From NCBI RefSeq assembly GCF_013248905.1, contig NZ_JABRVS010000001.1, positions 1,550,001-1,614,000 of the forward strand: a DNA stretch of 64,000 nucleotides, written 5' to 3'. Shown here piece by piece: positions 51,000 to 60,864 of this stretch. The DNA is from Shewanella sp. VB17. GTDB taxonomy: Bacteria > Pseudomonadota > Gammaproteobacteria > Enterobacterales > Shewanellaceae. The notes beneath the pieces were generated by a model. That model was given only the letters and a program-made list of their open reading frames with translations. It had not been told where the DNA came from and searched no databases. Each line of letters starts with the position of its first letter. Position 1 is the stretch's first letter. The position numbers and the translations under genes are program-made.

Positions 51000-51314
51000 G
51001 AGTTCTTATTCGATAGATTTTTTAGAGTAAAGTCCTGAATAACAGATGAGATCTAATGATCATCAATTGCCACTCCTAAAGCTTGCCAATGTCGCTAGGA
51101 CTAAAGTTTGTTTATCTTGTTTAATACAACAACAAGTGTATGCCATGCGCACCTACACTGTCACCTTATGATGCAAGATACTTAGAATAATGCCTCCTCT
51201 TACGCCAGTTATCAAGCCTATAAATGAGAGAAGGGCTAACGTTACATATGTTTCTATAGGATTATGGTAGATAGGGTTAAATTAAATAGATTAGCATGAA
51301 ACACTCAATCATAC
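51000..51314. other. Intergenic region
   Basis: About 315 bases between two minus-strand genes. No gene, repeat or clear promoter could be supported. Confidence 0.5.
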
Positions 51315-52301
51315 TTAGTTGAGCGGAAAGTTGCGTAAACCAGCCCAAATCAAAGGAATGAGTATCACAAAACCAACCCAAATAGAATGGCTCATTCTTA
51401 TTAATCTAATGGCGTCATTAATGGCATGTTCACCTGGCAGTTGGCCGTAAATAAGTTTGTTGGTGATCACTTTGATGCCATTGAATTTCATCGGCCCCCC
51501 AAGCTCGATATTCAACACACTGGCAGCGACAGCATAAGTATTTAATTCATGATAAATACAGCCATTTAGTGTGATAGGCCTCATTAAAGTCAGTAGGCTT
51601 TTAGGTCCGCCTTGCACCGCAAGAGTGATGTTCCAAAGCCAACTAGGGAGTGCAAATATTAACGTGTTCAACAGGTAAACAGGTAAAGAAAAATAGCGAA
51701 AATGAGGATTGAACGGTAACCAACAAAGTTCAAGTTGTTTAAGCATTCGAGCAGCAAGTACTAGCGGGGCTCCACCGAGAATAAAAAAGAGTACACAAGC
51801 TGCGGTGCCATAGACTGGTGTGGTTACCAGTTTTTCTATGGTGGCTTTCCTTAAACCAATGATGGTAAGTTCTTTAGTATCTCGGCTGAGCCATGGTGCT
51901 AATATTTCTCTTGCGAGCACTTTATCTTCATGTTTGATTGCATGATTAATTTCCTTGGCAATCAAATTAAAATTCTCATCATTTAGGCATACATAGAGAA
52001 TAATAAACTCGAATAGCCAAGGAAAGTCAGCAAGTTGCAGCAAAAAGGTGATGATGGCCCAGAAAGGAATAACTAACAGGAGTGTGGATAGGGTACCTGC
52101 TATTGTTTGCTGTGTATGTGATCGCCCTCGTCGGTTGACTTTTTTCGCTAACTCCCTACCCAGTAAATTAAACCAGGCCAGAGGTTGGATAGTGCGAGGA
52201 AGTGGTGCAATTTTTGATAATAATAAACTAACAAAAAGGGTTATGGCTCCCTGATATAATGAAGAATCATGGAGTAATTGCTGAGCAAACTCAGGAACCA
52301 T
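51315..52301 (-). CDS. CobD/CbiB-family membrane protein (cobalamin-related)
   Basis: 328 residues with several hydrophobic helices. It fits the CbiB/CobD family from the REILAPWLSRDTKELTIIGL segment, corresponding to the conserved LSRDT helix, ATIEKLVTTPVYGTAACVLFF in place of the family's ATIESLAEN.sD.v..PLF, GGAPLVLAARMLKQLE, and NTYAVAASVLNIELGGPM. CbiB makes adenosylcobinamide from cobyric acid and an aminopropanol donor. The sequence is clearly diverged (the conserved Asn/Asp after SLAEN is lacking), so activity is uncertain. No other cob genes are nearby; it lies 45 bp downstream of mtnN and may be co-transcribed with it. Confidence 0.8.
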   Translation of the reverse strand: MVPEFAQQLLHDSSLYQGAITLFVSLLLSKIAPLPRTIQPLAWFNLLGRELAKKVNRRGRSHTQQTIAGTLSTLLLVIPFWAIITFLLQLADFPWLFEFIILYVCLNDENFNLIAKEINHAIKHEDKVLAREILAPWLSRDTKELTIIGLRKATIEKLVTTPVYGTAACVLFFILGGAPLVLAARMLKQLELCWLPFNPHFRYFSLPVYLLNTLIFALPSWLWNITLAVQGGPKSLLTLMRPITLNGCIYHELNTYAVAASVLNIELGGPMKFNGIKVITNKLIYGQLPGEHAINDAIRLIRMSHSIWVGFVILIPLIWAGLRNFPLN

Positions 52302-52346
52302 AGTCGTAGCCTTGTGATTACTTGTTAATTATGATGATGCTAGGGA

Positions 52347-53039
52347 TTATAGGTACTTTAGTAAAGATATCACCATAAGAGCGGAGTGGTGTCCTGCTTT
52401 TACTATGTATGAATCAAAATCGACCGGTGAGTCATTATTAGCATTGTCAGACAGTGAACGAATAACGACAAATGGGATCGAAAATTGATGGCATACCTGG
52501 GCAATCGCAGCCCCTTCCATTTCGCAAGCTGCCATTAATGGAAAGTGTGTCAGCATGGCTTTAGTGCGAATAGGATCGCAGATAAAACTGTCACCAGTAC
52601 AAATAAGACCTTCGATAGCTTTCACTTTACCTAAATGCGTGACGGCTTTATTGGCAGCTTTTTTTAACTTTTCATCAGGTATAAAAGCGGCTGGTTGCTG
52701 AGCCATTTGACCTATTTCATATCCAAATGCGGTGACATCTACATCGTGATGACGCACTTCAGAGGATATAACTATGTCACCGATAGCTAATGAATCAACA
52801 AACCCACCAGCAGAGCCGGTGTTAATAATAGCGTCAGGTGCATATCTTTCGATAAGCAGTGTGGTAGCGATACTTGCCGCTACCTTACCTATGCCTGAAC
52901 GAGTCACAATGACTTCTTTGCCGTTTAATGTACCAGTAACAAATTCAATACCAGCGATGGTGTGTGACTCAGTGTTATTCATTGAAGCGATTAAGTGGAC
53001 GACCTCAGGCTCCATTGCACCTATGATACCTACTTTCAT
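52347..53039 (-). CDS. mtnN: 5'-methylthioadenosine/S-adenosylhomocysteine nucleosidase
   Basis: 230 residues, usual length. MKVGIIGAMEPEV opens the nucleoside phosphorylase fold; GIGKVAASI, NTGSAGG, GDSFICD, MEGAAIAQVC and the catalytic aspartate in SLSDNANND are all present. It hydrolyses MTA and SAH and, through SRH, feeds autoinducer-2 synthesis and methionine recycling. Confidence 0.97.
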   Translation of the reverse strand: MKVGIIGAMEPEVVHLIASMNNTESHTIAGIEFVTGTLNGKEVIVTRSGIGKVAASIATTLLIERYAPDAIINTGSAGGFVDSLAIGDIVISSEVRHHDVDVTAFGYEIGQMAQQPAAFIPDEKLKKAANKAVTHLGKVKAIEGLICTGDSFICDPIRTKAMLTHFPLMAACEMEGAAIAQVCHQFSIPFVVIRSLSDNANNDSPVDFDSYIVKAGHHSALMVISLLKYL

Positions 53040-53278
53040 TGATTTAACCTTAAATTGTCATACGGGATCGAATGGGCATTAATATAACATGGCGTAGAGT
53101 AACTTTGTGGATAATCCCTTTTTTCTTCTCTAGGCATGAAACTTTGTTATTTCGAATTCTGAAGTAGGTCGATGATGAGACAAATGAACTATAATACAAA
53201 AATTAATGAGTGTTAAAACCCCTGTAGATGCACTTGTAAAATGATTTTAGTTACTATAGCGATATGTAAGGTTGATAG

Positions 53279-53803
53279 ATGGGAAGAACTTACGCTTTAG
53301 GCAAACATATATTTTTCGATAAATTAAAGGGAGAGATCAGCTATGGTGATAATGTTGTTAATATAGGAGGGCGCGAAGCAGCAATATTAACCATCTTGAT
53401 AAATCATAAAAATCAAGTTGTTAACAAGTTTGATATCAACGAGGAAGTGTGGAATGAGGTATGCGTGAGTGATGCTTCATTAACTAAAGCTGTTTCGAAT
53501 TTACGTAAATCTCTGATGTTATTTGATGGACTTAACTGTGAAATTAAAACGATCCCTAAAGAGGGGTATATGCTGGTAATTGATAGTGATCTTGTACCTC
53601 AACATCAACCAGTAACAGAAGTGGTAAGAAGCGATAATAAATTGTTCAATCAGCTAATGGATGTTGTAGCATCCATATTTAACCACAAACGATACCAAGG
53701 TGCGTCCTCTAAACTACTGATGATAATTTGTCTTATTTTAGCACTGATTGCATCAATCGAAGCCATTACTGCCATTTGGCTTTTAACAAACAATTTCGAT
53801 TAA
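53279..53803 (+). CDS. Tail-anchored ToxR/CadC-type winged-helix regulator
   Basis: 174 residues. Residues 1-100 are a trans_reg_C domain: YALGKHIFFDKLKGEI, GGREAAILTILINHKNQVVN, EEVWNEVCVSDASLTKAVSN with the recognition helix, and IKTIPKEGYMLV. A short linker leads to a single membrane helix at about 145-168 (LLMIICLILALIASIEAITA) and ends seven residues later (LLTNNFD), so there is essentially no periplasmic sensor domain. The usual ToxR/CadC proteins have one. It may need a partner protein for sensing, as ToxR/ToxS and TcpP/TcpH do, but none is adjacent. Start GATGGGAAGA has a weak ribosome site. Confidence 0.85.
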   Translation: MGRTYALGKHIFFDKLKGEISYGDNVVNIGGREAAILTILINHKNQVVNKFDINEEVWNEVCVSDASLTKAVSNLRKSLMLFDGLNCEIKTIPKEGYMLVIDSDLVPQHQPVTEVVRSDNKLFNQLMDVVASIFNHKRYQGASSKLLMIICLILALIASIEAITAIWLLTNNFD

Positions 53804-54059
53804 AATAATGTTTCCCCTCTTGGTATAGCTGTTAACTTTCAGCTTGATAAAATACCCTATTTTCTATCTTAGCCAGTTTCAGTGTGGCTTAGCCTGTTTT
53901 GATATGATTACAGATTGGTAGAGATGAAATTATTTTTTAAGGCGGGACTCGGTATTGAAAACGAGGATTGATGGTAGCAAAGTGATAAATAATGGTAAAG
54001 TATGCGACGACATTATCATGACTTTCTGTTTTGCTACTTTTATTTTTAAGGACATTCTT

Positions 54060-54956
54060 TTGCCTGCAAATATTTTATTACTGTTTATCGCTGCTATCTG
54101 GGGGCTTGGTTTTGTGGCTCAAAGTTTAGGGATGGATCATTTATCTCCCTTTATGTTTAATGGATTACGATTTTTAATTGGAGCAATTAGTTTATTACCA
54201 TTAGTTTTTTTCTTTCATCGACGAGGTAAAATCAAGATCGAAAGTAGGGGCTCTTTGTTATTAGGATCATTGACGCTTGGGGTCCTTTTGTTTATCGCGG
54301 CTTCATTTCAGCAAGTCGGTTTATTATATACAACCGCTGCCAATGCCGGGTTTATCACTGGTCTATATATTATTTTAGTGCCTATTTTAGGGTTAATGTT
54401 AAAACATAAAACGGGAATCAACACTTGGATTGGATGCGCAGTTGCAGTATTTGGATTGTATTTTTTAAGTATCAAAGAAGATTTTACTATTGGCTATGGT
54501 GATGCATTGCAGCTTATTGGTGCTCTATTTTGGGCAATGCATATTCTAGCCGTTGATCATTTTACGCGGAAAAATTCTGCTATTTTGCTGGCTAAATTAC
54601 AGTTTTTGATGTGTGGTTTATTGAGTTTGATGGTTTCCACTGGTTTAGAAATTACCCAGATTGAAAACGTTGCTGCGGCATGGGCGCCACTTGCTTTTTC
54701 TGGCATCGTGTCTGTGGGTATTGCCTATACCTTACAGCTGGTGGCACAAAAAGGCGTTAACCCAGCACATGCTGCAATTATTTTAAGTTTAGAAGCGGTA
54801 TTTGCTGCGATTGGTGGGATAATTTTCTTGGGCGAAGACATGGATGGACGAGCCTTATTTGGCTGCGGCTTGATGCTATTTGGCATGTTGGTTTCTCAAA
54901 TTCCACTCAAATATTGGATTAAGTCACAAAGTCCGCAGTTAGAACTAGGAAATTAG
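54060..54956 (+). CDS. EamA/DMT-family transporter
   Basis: 298 residues from TTG 54060, which has AAGGA 7 bp upstream and places the first helix (ILLLFIAAIWGLGFVAQS) at the N-terminus as in the family. ATGs at 53955 and 54018 would add an unexplained leader. Two EamA repeats give ten helices: the first to about 135 with FNGLRFLIGA and AANAGFITGLYIILVP, the second with DALQLIGALFWAMHILAVD and ISLEAVFAAIGGIIFLGE-like LSLEAVFAAIGGI. Probably a metabolite exporter, substrate unknown. Confidence 0.9.
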   Translation: MPANILLLFIAAIWGLGFVAQSLGMDHLSPFMFNGLRFLIGAISLLPLVFFFHRRGKIKIESRGSLLLGSLTLGVLLFIAASFQQVGLLYTTAANAGFITGLYIILVPILGLMLKHKTGINTWIGCAVAVFGLYFLSIKEDFTIGYGDALQLIGALFWAMHILAVDHFTRKNSAILLAKLQFLMCGLLSLMVSTGLEITQIENVAAAWAPLAFSGIVSVGIAYTLQLVAQKGVNPAHAAIILSLEAVFAAIGGIIFLGEDMDGRALFGCGLMLFGMLVSQIPLKYWIKSQSPQLELGN

Positions 54957-55097
54957 TATTAATGACTTATACCCAAGCATATTGAGGTCGTTTAGGTATA
55001 TCTAGGGGCTTTATATTGTTTAAGGAAGTTCATTTCCGAGAGTTTACTCTATTAAAGATGCTATATAGCCGCCAATAAATAACTGGATAATGAATGT

Positions 55098-56066
55098 ATG
55101 GCGAAGAAAATAATATTAGACACAGATCCTGGCATTGATGATGTTATGGCTATCTTATTCGCCGAGTCACATCCAGAAATAGAACTAAAGGCCATTACCA
55201 CGGTTTTTGGTAATGTTACCATCGAGAATGCGACTCGTAATGCGCTTTATTTGAAGCAAAAATATCAATTAAAAGCTGATGTTGCTCAAGGTGAGAGTAA
55301 ACCTCTAGTTCGACGTCCTGCCGGTCCCACGGTTGTGGTGCATGGTGAGAGTGGTTTTGGAGATGTTGAAGTACCTGTCGATGTTAGAGGAGAGATAGAT
55401 GATCGTCCCGCGTTTCAATACATTATCGATGCCGTTAAAGCTGAGCCCAATGAGATCACGTTAGTGGCGATTGGTCCCTTGACTAACTTAGCGTTAGCCC
55501 TGCAAGCAGAACCAGAAATTGTTAATTTGGTAAAGCAAGTGGTCATCATGGGGGGGGCATTTGGGGTCAATGATCACCGTGGTAATGTGACCCCTTATGC
55601 CGAGGCTAATGTTCATGATGATCCCCATGCGGCGGATAGTGTTTTTAGCGCATCTTGGCCTGTGGTCATCATTGGGCTGGATGTCACCGAGCAGAGTTTT
55701 TTTACAGTTGATTACCTTGATAAACTGCGTGACGATGCTGGTGAAATGGGTCAGTTTATCTGGGATGTCAGCCGTTTTTACCTGAGGTTTTATAAACAAA
55801 AGGTCGGTATTGATGCGTGTCATGTGCACGATCCATCAGCGATTGCTTATGTGATAAAACCCGATCTGTTTACCCTGAGAGAAGGGCCTGTGCGTGTGGT
55901 GACTGAGGGGCCTGCAGAGGGCATGACGATTCAGAAATTTGATCAGTACCTCAATGATGAATGGGAGAAGTATACTGCTCAGCGTGTGGGCATTGCGGTG
56001 AAAGATACAGAGCTGTTGGAAATTTACCGTCAGAGCATCATAGCTTACAGTCGTAGAATTGGTTAA
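55098..56066 (+). CDS. Inosine-uridine-type nucleoside hydrolase
   Basis: 322 residues. The N-terminal Ca-binding motif DTDPGIDD (residues 8-15) defines the IUNH family; also TTVFGNVTIENATRNAL, GPLTNLALAL, VIMGGAFG, EANVHDDPHAA and C-terminal CHVHDPSAIAYV with the catalytic histidine region. It hydrolyses ribonucleosides to base and ribose; purine or pyrimidine preference cannot be read. Single gene, terminator at 56094. Confidence 0.94.
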   Translation: MAKKIILDTDPGIDDVMAILFAESHPEIELKAITTVFGNVTIENATRNALYLKQKYQLKADVAQGESKPLVRRPAGPTVVVHGESGFGDVEVPVDVRGEIDDRPAFQYIIDAVKAEPNEITLVAIGPLTNLALALQAEPEIVNLVKQVVIMGGAFGVNDHRGNVTPYAEANVHDDPHAADSVFSASWPVVIIGLDVTEQSFFTVDYLDKLRDDAGEMGQFIWDVSRFYLRFYKQKVGIDACHVHDPSAIAYVIKPDLFTLREGPVRVVTEGPAEGMTIQKFDQYLNDEWEKYTAQRVGIAVKDTELLEIYRQSIIAYSRRIG

Positions 56067-56093
56067 TGACTAAGTCTCAAAATAAAAAGCCTA

Positions 56094-56115
56094 GTATCGA
56101 AAATTAGGCTTTTTC
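56094..56115 (+). terminator. Terminator after the nucleoside hydrolase gene
   Basis: AAAAAGCCTA / TAGGCTTTTT with an imperfect central loop, 28 bp after the stop. Confidence 0.8.
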
Positions 56116-56388
56116 TTATTTCAGCCATTACTGGAATTTATCTTAAAAGGAACCTAATGGATTGACATCATAACTGACCAATAAGTTCTTGATGTTTTGA
56201 TAGTGGAGGTTATGTACTGCGCCATTGGGGGGAATAGTATTCGAATAAGTTGGTCAATGTAGCGCTCGATATCGGGGGTAATTGGCATGAGTAGCGATGG
56301 CGTAGCAGTAGTTGATCGGTGATTAACATGTTATTCACGGACATAGATTTATGAGTTGCACCACAGTCAACAAATCTTAGTATTTATT

Positions 56389-56541
56389 CCCAGTCAGGTA
56401 CATTTAGTAGAAACTGCACTTTTGTGCCATCTGCTGGGGAGTTATTATCGATTTGATGGCAATGTCAGCCGCAGTGCCCAGCATTTAGGGATCAGCCGTA
56501 ATCCCCTTGTATAGAAAATTAAAAGCGTGGGATTAAAATAA
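56389..56541 (+). pseudogene. C-terminal Fis-type helix-turn-helix remnant of a sigma-54 activator
   Basis: About 50 residues of an HTH_8 domain in one frame: LVETALLCHLLGSYYRFDGN, then VSRSAQHLGISRNPL. One extra base after CCCCTT breaks the frame; skipping it gives YRKIKSVGLK and a stop. This matches the LGISRNTLYRKIKxLGLK end of bacterial enhancer-binding proteins. No AAA+ domain is found upstream; the preceding 320 bases (56067-56388) hold only unrecognised sequence and the terminator. The rest of the gap to 56831 shows nothing else. Confidence 0.7.
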
Positions 56542-56831
56542 AATTAAGTTAGTTTGAACTGAATTTGGGCTAGGCTGTATAACCACCTAGTATTACATTC
56601 AGACTTACCTGTTTTTAACTTGTTGTTATTTGACTTACTATGCTTGCTTTGTTGTTTTTATATGGCATTTATTGTTGCTGGGTGATACTCATCTTGTTAG
56701 AATCTCGCCGTTGTAAGAGTAGTCATGTAGCGCCTGTGTCATGGATAACACTTGCTCTCATGTTTTCTTACAGCGTCGCCTACATAAATGGGCGGAACTA
56801 CCTATCATAATAAAATAAAAGGAAGTATTTG

Positions 56832-58811
56832 ATGTCTAATCAAATTAAATTAGTGTTGGCAATTTCTGCCGCGCTGTCTCTATCTGGCTGTCTAGAAGTT
56901 GAAGATAATAACAATAATGATGCTGCGACGGTAACCTTATCAGGAACGGTAAAAGGGGCCACCGATGATGTAAACTTGTCAGATGCACAAGCATCCATTA
57001 AGTTTGCTGGAAAGTGGTCAACGCCTGTACAGATTAATGACGCTAAATTACTGCTAGAAAAACAAGCCGCATTTAGTGACTTTATGCTAAAACTCGAAAG
57101 CCCTTCTGATGCTTTTGTTACTATGGTATATAAAGGTGAGACGAAAGAGGGTTTACATGGAGAGATCAAGCAAGACTTAGGAGAGATGATTGTTGGTAAG
57201 CCCAAAGAAAAGCTGCTTACATTACTACAAACTGGTGATAATACTTATGTTGAAGACTTAGAAGTCTATTCATTATATGTGACCGATAAAGATCCATATG
57301 CATTAGAGCTACAACAGCCCGATGATGTTGCTGTTTACACTGAAGCGACGGGCGAATATAAGCTGACGTTACCTGAGGGGATCCCCTCCGAATTACACGC
57401 CAAACTTGATGTGGATAATGACGGTGTTGATGATTTCGCCCTAGAGGTTAATCTTTCTGAGGATAATTCTGAAGAATATACCGCTTATGATCCTGAATAT
57501 AAAAAAGTGCTAGAATCTAGATTATTAAGTGCAGATAAAGTATGGGATGAAAATACACTTTACCTTAAAGAAATCAATGCTCTAAGAGAATATGATTTAC
57601 GTCTCACCTTGTTAAGTGAAGATGGTTCAACATTAGCTGGCGCGCGAGTTGCCGCCAGTGGCAACGATGATGGTAATACCTACTTTGATTATGACTCTAC
57701 CACTGCTCAGTACGTGGTAGAGGCAAGGTACAGAGGCAAGCTTAATATTGTAATTCCTAGCTTTGAAGTCGGAGAGCTTGCTTATAGTAATGCACAAGTA
57801 ATAATTGATCCGACAGAGTTTGAGCAGCAATATAAGGTGTCTATTTCAGGCGTACAAGCTCAATCCTTTTATACAGAAGTGGTCGATGGTGAGCTGAATT
57901 TAGCCGTGACCTTATCGATGGCGAGTTATCAGATCCCTGCAATTACAGTGTTGTCGAGTAAAGTAAAAGATAATAACCTTGAAATGTTTTTTTCAGCTCC
58001 AGTCGCCTTAGTTAATAATGAGGAAGAGCACTCAAGTGTTGAATTAACTTCTATCGATGCAGTGAAAATCATAGCTGGAAATACAGTTAATGAGCAAGGT
58101 GTCACTCCAGGAGATACTTATATAGAGCTTGATAATCGTGCTATTGCTACGAAAGTGGTATTGACTCTCAATGGGACAAAATTGACTGCTTCACCAGTAG
58201 ATGCCGCATTAGCTGAGGGAGAGTATCAATATAAGGTCGGTAAGCTCGTTAATACCGCTTCTGGCACAGAAGAGAATATCGCGAATAGTCAACAATCATT
58301 TGTTGTTTATAACAACGAGTTTGATATTAATGATGTGGTGTTAGATAACAGTAATTTTACCACTAATGGTATCGTCATTGAGGGAAAAAATACCGCAGGT
58401 GAAGAGGCATGCTTATATGGCTGTAGCGGGAGTGGTAGCGCTCAGTTATTTTTTCCATTATCTATTAACTCATTGAAAGATTTTACTTTAACTTTAACTT
58501 CATATGTTGAAAATGGAGTTAATAATGAAATCTACAAGGTCTTTAATGTGGTTAAAAATGACGCACTTCTTGATAATTTATACAAGAAATATGTTGTAAA
58601 AGCCGCTGAAAATGAACGTATTGATCGTAACAGTATAAGTATTCAAACAGGAACCAGTTTAGCATCAGGCTACCGATATTCAACTGACATTTACTATGTG
58701 TATTTATATGATGATACTGCTAGTCAGTCAAACTCTGCTACGTTTGATTATAGTTACACCACTAAAGCAGGTGTAACGCAGACAGGCACAGTCACGTATA
58801 AGGTTAAGTAA
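56832..58811 (+). CDS. Large surface or periplasmic lipoprotein, unknown function
   Basis: 659 residues from MSNQIKLVLAISAAL; an ATG one codon earlier is equivalent, and AAGGAAG precedes them. Lipobox LSLSGC, with Cys near 20, then an Asn/Asp-rich spacer and a TVTLSGTVKGA strand typical of Ig-like or carboxypeptidase-regulatory-like domains. Residues about 190-205 hold DVDNDGVDDF, a calcium-binding-like loop. The rest is beta-rich, with a CLYGC pair late in the protein. No enzyme motif is visible. It lies alone, bounded by a strong terminator. Confidence 0.8.
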   Translation: MSNQIKLVLAISAALSLSGCLEVEDNNNNDAATVTLSGTVKGATDDVNLSDAQASIKFAGKWSTPVQINDAKLLLEKQAAFSDFMLKLESPSDAFVTMVYKGETKEGLHGEIKQDLGEMIVGKPKEKLLTLLQTGDNTYVEDLEVYSLYVTDKDPYALELQQPDDVAVYTEATGEYKLTLPEGIPSELHAKLDVDNDGVDDFALEVNLSEDNSEEYTAYDPEYKKVLESRLLSADKVWDENTLYLKEINALREYDLRLTLLSEDGSTLAGARVAASGNDDGNTYFDYDSTTAQYVVEARYRGKLNIVIPSFEVGELAYSNAQVIIDPTEFEQQYKVSISGVQAQSFYTEVVDGELNLAVTLSMASYQIPAITVLSSKVKDNNLEMFFSAPVALVNNEEEHSSVELTSIDAVKIIAGNTVNEQGVTPGDTYIELDNRAIATKVVLTLNGTKLTASPVDAALAEGEYQYKVGKLVNTASGTEENIANSQQSFVVYNNEFDINDVVLDNSNFTTNGIVIEGKNTAGEEACLYGCSGSGSAQLFFPLSINSLKDFTLTLTSYVENGVNNEIYKVFNVVKNDALLDNLYKKYVVKAAENERIDRNSISIQTGTSLASGYRYSTDIYYVYLYDDTASQSNSATFDYSYTTKAGVTQTGTVTYKVK

Positions 58812-58828
58812 TTCGCATAACCGTTAAT

Positions 58829-58864
58829 TAAAAAAGCCCTGCTATTTTTAGCAGGGCTTTTTTA
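58829..58864. terminator. Bidirectional terminator after the lipoprotein gene
   Basis: AAAAAAGCCCTGCTA / TAGCAGGGCTTTTTT stem with A and T runs between convergent genes. Confidence 0.9.
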
Positions 58865-58925
58865 TGGTTAAAGATTAACGCATAACTAATGGCGACTTGT
58901 TCATCTAACTTGTTAATAAGAAAGA

Positions 58926-59630
58926 TTAAAAATCAAAGGTTCTCGCGACTGATACCACGACTCGTTCATCGCTTGTATCCCAGTTCATGCTGGTATCTTC
59001 GACGGCGAGATTAAAGTTGAAGCCCTTCCAGCTGGTCATGTATTCAGCCCGAAAGTGGTTATAGCTCTTGTCACCATCCCAATCGTATTTGTCTTCATCG
59101 AGGGAAGTTGAGCGGTCAACACTGAGGCGAATATCATGGCCTTCAGCCAAGGTAAAGGTGTGGGCCGCCATCATGATGTAATGACCAGCATCAGTACCAA
59201 AATAATCCCATGTGTACCAAAAGTTCAGCTCAGTTTGTCCGAGCGATGAAGCGTAGCCAAACTTGGTATACAGCTCAGGATATTGGTACTCATCTGAGTC
59301 TGAATCACCATGGTAAGTATAATAGCCAATACCGGCATCTAGAGATACCGCCTCGGTTAGCTGAAAGAACTTGCCGCCATAAAAATCGAGCTCTAACCAG
59401 GTGTCATCACCTGAGCCGTAATCAAAATTTGATGCCCATGTTCCGACATACCAGTTATCGTCTGCCGCGTAATCCAGGCTGGCCTGTAAAGCGGGGTTGT
59501 TGCCTGTTTGGCTCACACCATTAAAGGTGTAATCTGAGGTGGCGGTCACCGTTGAGCTAAGCCCTGCGATGGCGGTACTTGGTAAGGCGATTAAAGCCAA
59601 TAATGTTATTTTTCTCATTGTTATGTTCAT
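58926..59630 (-). CDS. TorF/Gcw_chp-type outer-membrane porin
   Basis: 234 residues from ATG 59630; AAGGG lies just upstream, and ATGs at 59633 and 59618 are alternatives. Signal peptide ends near STAIAG. The mature protein starts SSTVTATSDYTFNGVSQT, the Gcw_chp (TIGR02001) opening, and continues with alternating strands rich in W, Y and D (YVGTWASNFDYGSGDDTWLE, FYGGKFF), ending in VVSVARTFDF with terminal Phe as in barrels. Family members are often found beside nutrient-uptake genes. Here it follows the BCCT-like carrier by 13 bp, so it may be the outer-membrane entry for the same solute. Confidence 0.85.
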   Translation of the reverse strand: MNITMRKITLLALIALPSTAIAGLSSTVTATSDYTFNGVSQTGNNPALQASLDYAADDNWYVGTWASNFDYGSGDDTWLELDFYGGKFFQLTEAVSLDAGIGYYTYHGDSDSDEYQYPELYTKFGYASSLGQTELNFWYTWDYFGTDAGHYIMMAAHTFTLAEGHDIRLSVDRSTSLDEDKYDWDGDKSYNHFRAEYMTSWKGFNFNLAVEDTSMNWDTSDERVVVSVARTFDF

Positions 59631-59646
59631 CATTTCCCTTTCTTTT

Positions 59647-60864
59647 TTAGTTAGCTAATTCAATTTTGCTAAAGTCAATTTTGTTTTCTGTCGGTGAGCA
59701 TTCAATGCTTGCTACCTTGTTATATTTTTTGGCTAAGATGTAACCGAAACAACTCAAAATCAAGCCGATAGCTAAAGCGCCAACCCATTGGATTTGCAAG
59801 AAGTCGAGTTTAAACAGCAAGGTTAAACCACTCATTAAAATAACATTACCTAAAATATATTTGGTTTTGCCAAAGCGTTCGACGGTCAAATTTAGGTTGT
59901 CGGTATAAAGGCGAATTAACGAGTCTAAGGAATTGATGACAAAGGTGATGCCAACAAATACCATGGCCAAGTTATAAAATCCCGTTGTGGCGATGTCATT
60001 GGCGCTGTAGTAGTACAATACCGTAAACCACACCGCAATTGGCAGCGAGGGGAATAGCATCATAGCAATAAGCACTTGGTAGGTTTTCATTCCACCGACA
60101 AAACGTGAGGTAAATTGGCCAATCATGATGCTCCAAGCAAACCACCAGAACAGGTAAAATTCATGGTAATCATTCAGCGGCAGAGCAAAACGATGGATAT
60201 TACCAAAATAGTCACCGATCAAGGCAAATGTGCTGAAAAATTCTCCAACACCAGAATCATCAGATAAAAAGGCGCCAGCCCACATGATGGCAATTAAGCC
60301 CATAAATAACCAAGTGCTGGTTAAGCTCAGCATTTTTACGTAGCGAATACTGGTACTTGAGTAGACAGCGGCGGCGATCACTACAAAGACGATAAGATAG
60401 AAACTGCTCACAAGGCTCTCACCATCGCCCATTTCTGGTAGGTACCAAGGCAAGTTAGTTAATAAAAGGTAAGCGGTAAAGGCACAGGTACCAATGATAA
60501 CTAAGTTGTTGATAAATTTAATTATGGGTATCTCAAAGAACTTGACTCTTGGTTCTATAACACAGAAATAAAAACAGGTTAGAAAATAAAAAGCCCAGAT
60601 AAGAAATGCCCAGAAGCCAAATTCAATGGCCAAGGGATTAGTGAAGCCATACTCAGGGCTGGCGCTTAAATCGGCATAGCCGGCAAATTCAGTGAGGGGA
60701 AACATGATAAGACCCACATCTAATCCTGAAGTAAACAAAATCGCAATGAAGGTAAAAGTACGTACTGGCGTGACACCAATACATTCAATATTTCCCCAGC
60801 GATAAATCACAAAAGCAATTGCTGCAAAAGTAAATATTATTCCTATGCTAAGCCAGATTGTCAT
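59647..60864 (-). CDS. Divergent BCCT-like transporter, probably for choline or betaine
   Basis: 405 residues with about ten to eleven helices. The HEFYLFWWFAWSIMIGQFTS motif corresponds to the BCCT tryptophan-rich helix (WWIAWxPFVGxFIARIS), and RFVGGMKTYQVLIAMMLFP follows like the family's RGRTIREF. An early SGLDVGLIMFPLTEF segment and a FVINSLDSLIRL helix also fit. It is shorter than usual (about 500) and lacks the long cytoplasmic C-terminus used for osmosensing in BetP-type carriers. Neighbours BetA and BetB support choline or glycine betaine as substrate. It is probably co-transcribed with the porin gene. Confidence 0.8.
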   Translation of the reverse strand: MTIWLSIGIIFTFAAIAFVIYRWGNIECIGVTPVRTFTFIAILFTSGLDVGLIMFPLTEFAGYADLSASPEYGFTNPLAIEFGFWAFLIWAFYFLTCFYFCVIEPRVKFFEIPIIKFINNLVIIGTCAFTAYLLLTNLPWYLPEMGDGESLVSSFYLIVFVVIAAAVYSSTSIRYVKMLSLTSTWLFMGLIAIMWAGAFLSDDSGVGEFFSTFALIGDYFGNIHRFALPLNDYHEFYLFWWFAWSIMIGQFTSRFVGGMKTYQVLIAMMLFPSLPIAVWFTVLYYYSANDIATTGFYNLAMVFVGITFVINSLDSLIRLYTDNLNLTVERFGKTKYILGNVILMSGLTLLFKLDFLQIQWVGALAIGLILSCFGYILAKKYNKVASIECSPTENKIDFSKIELAN

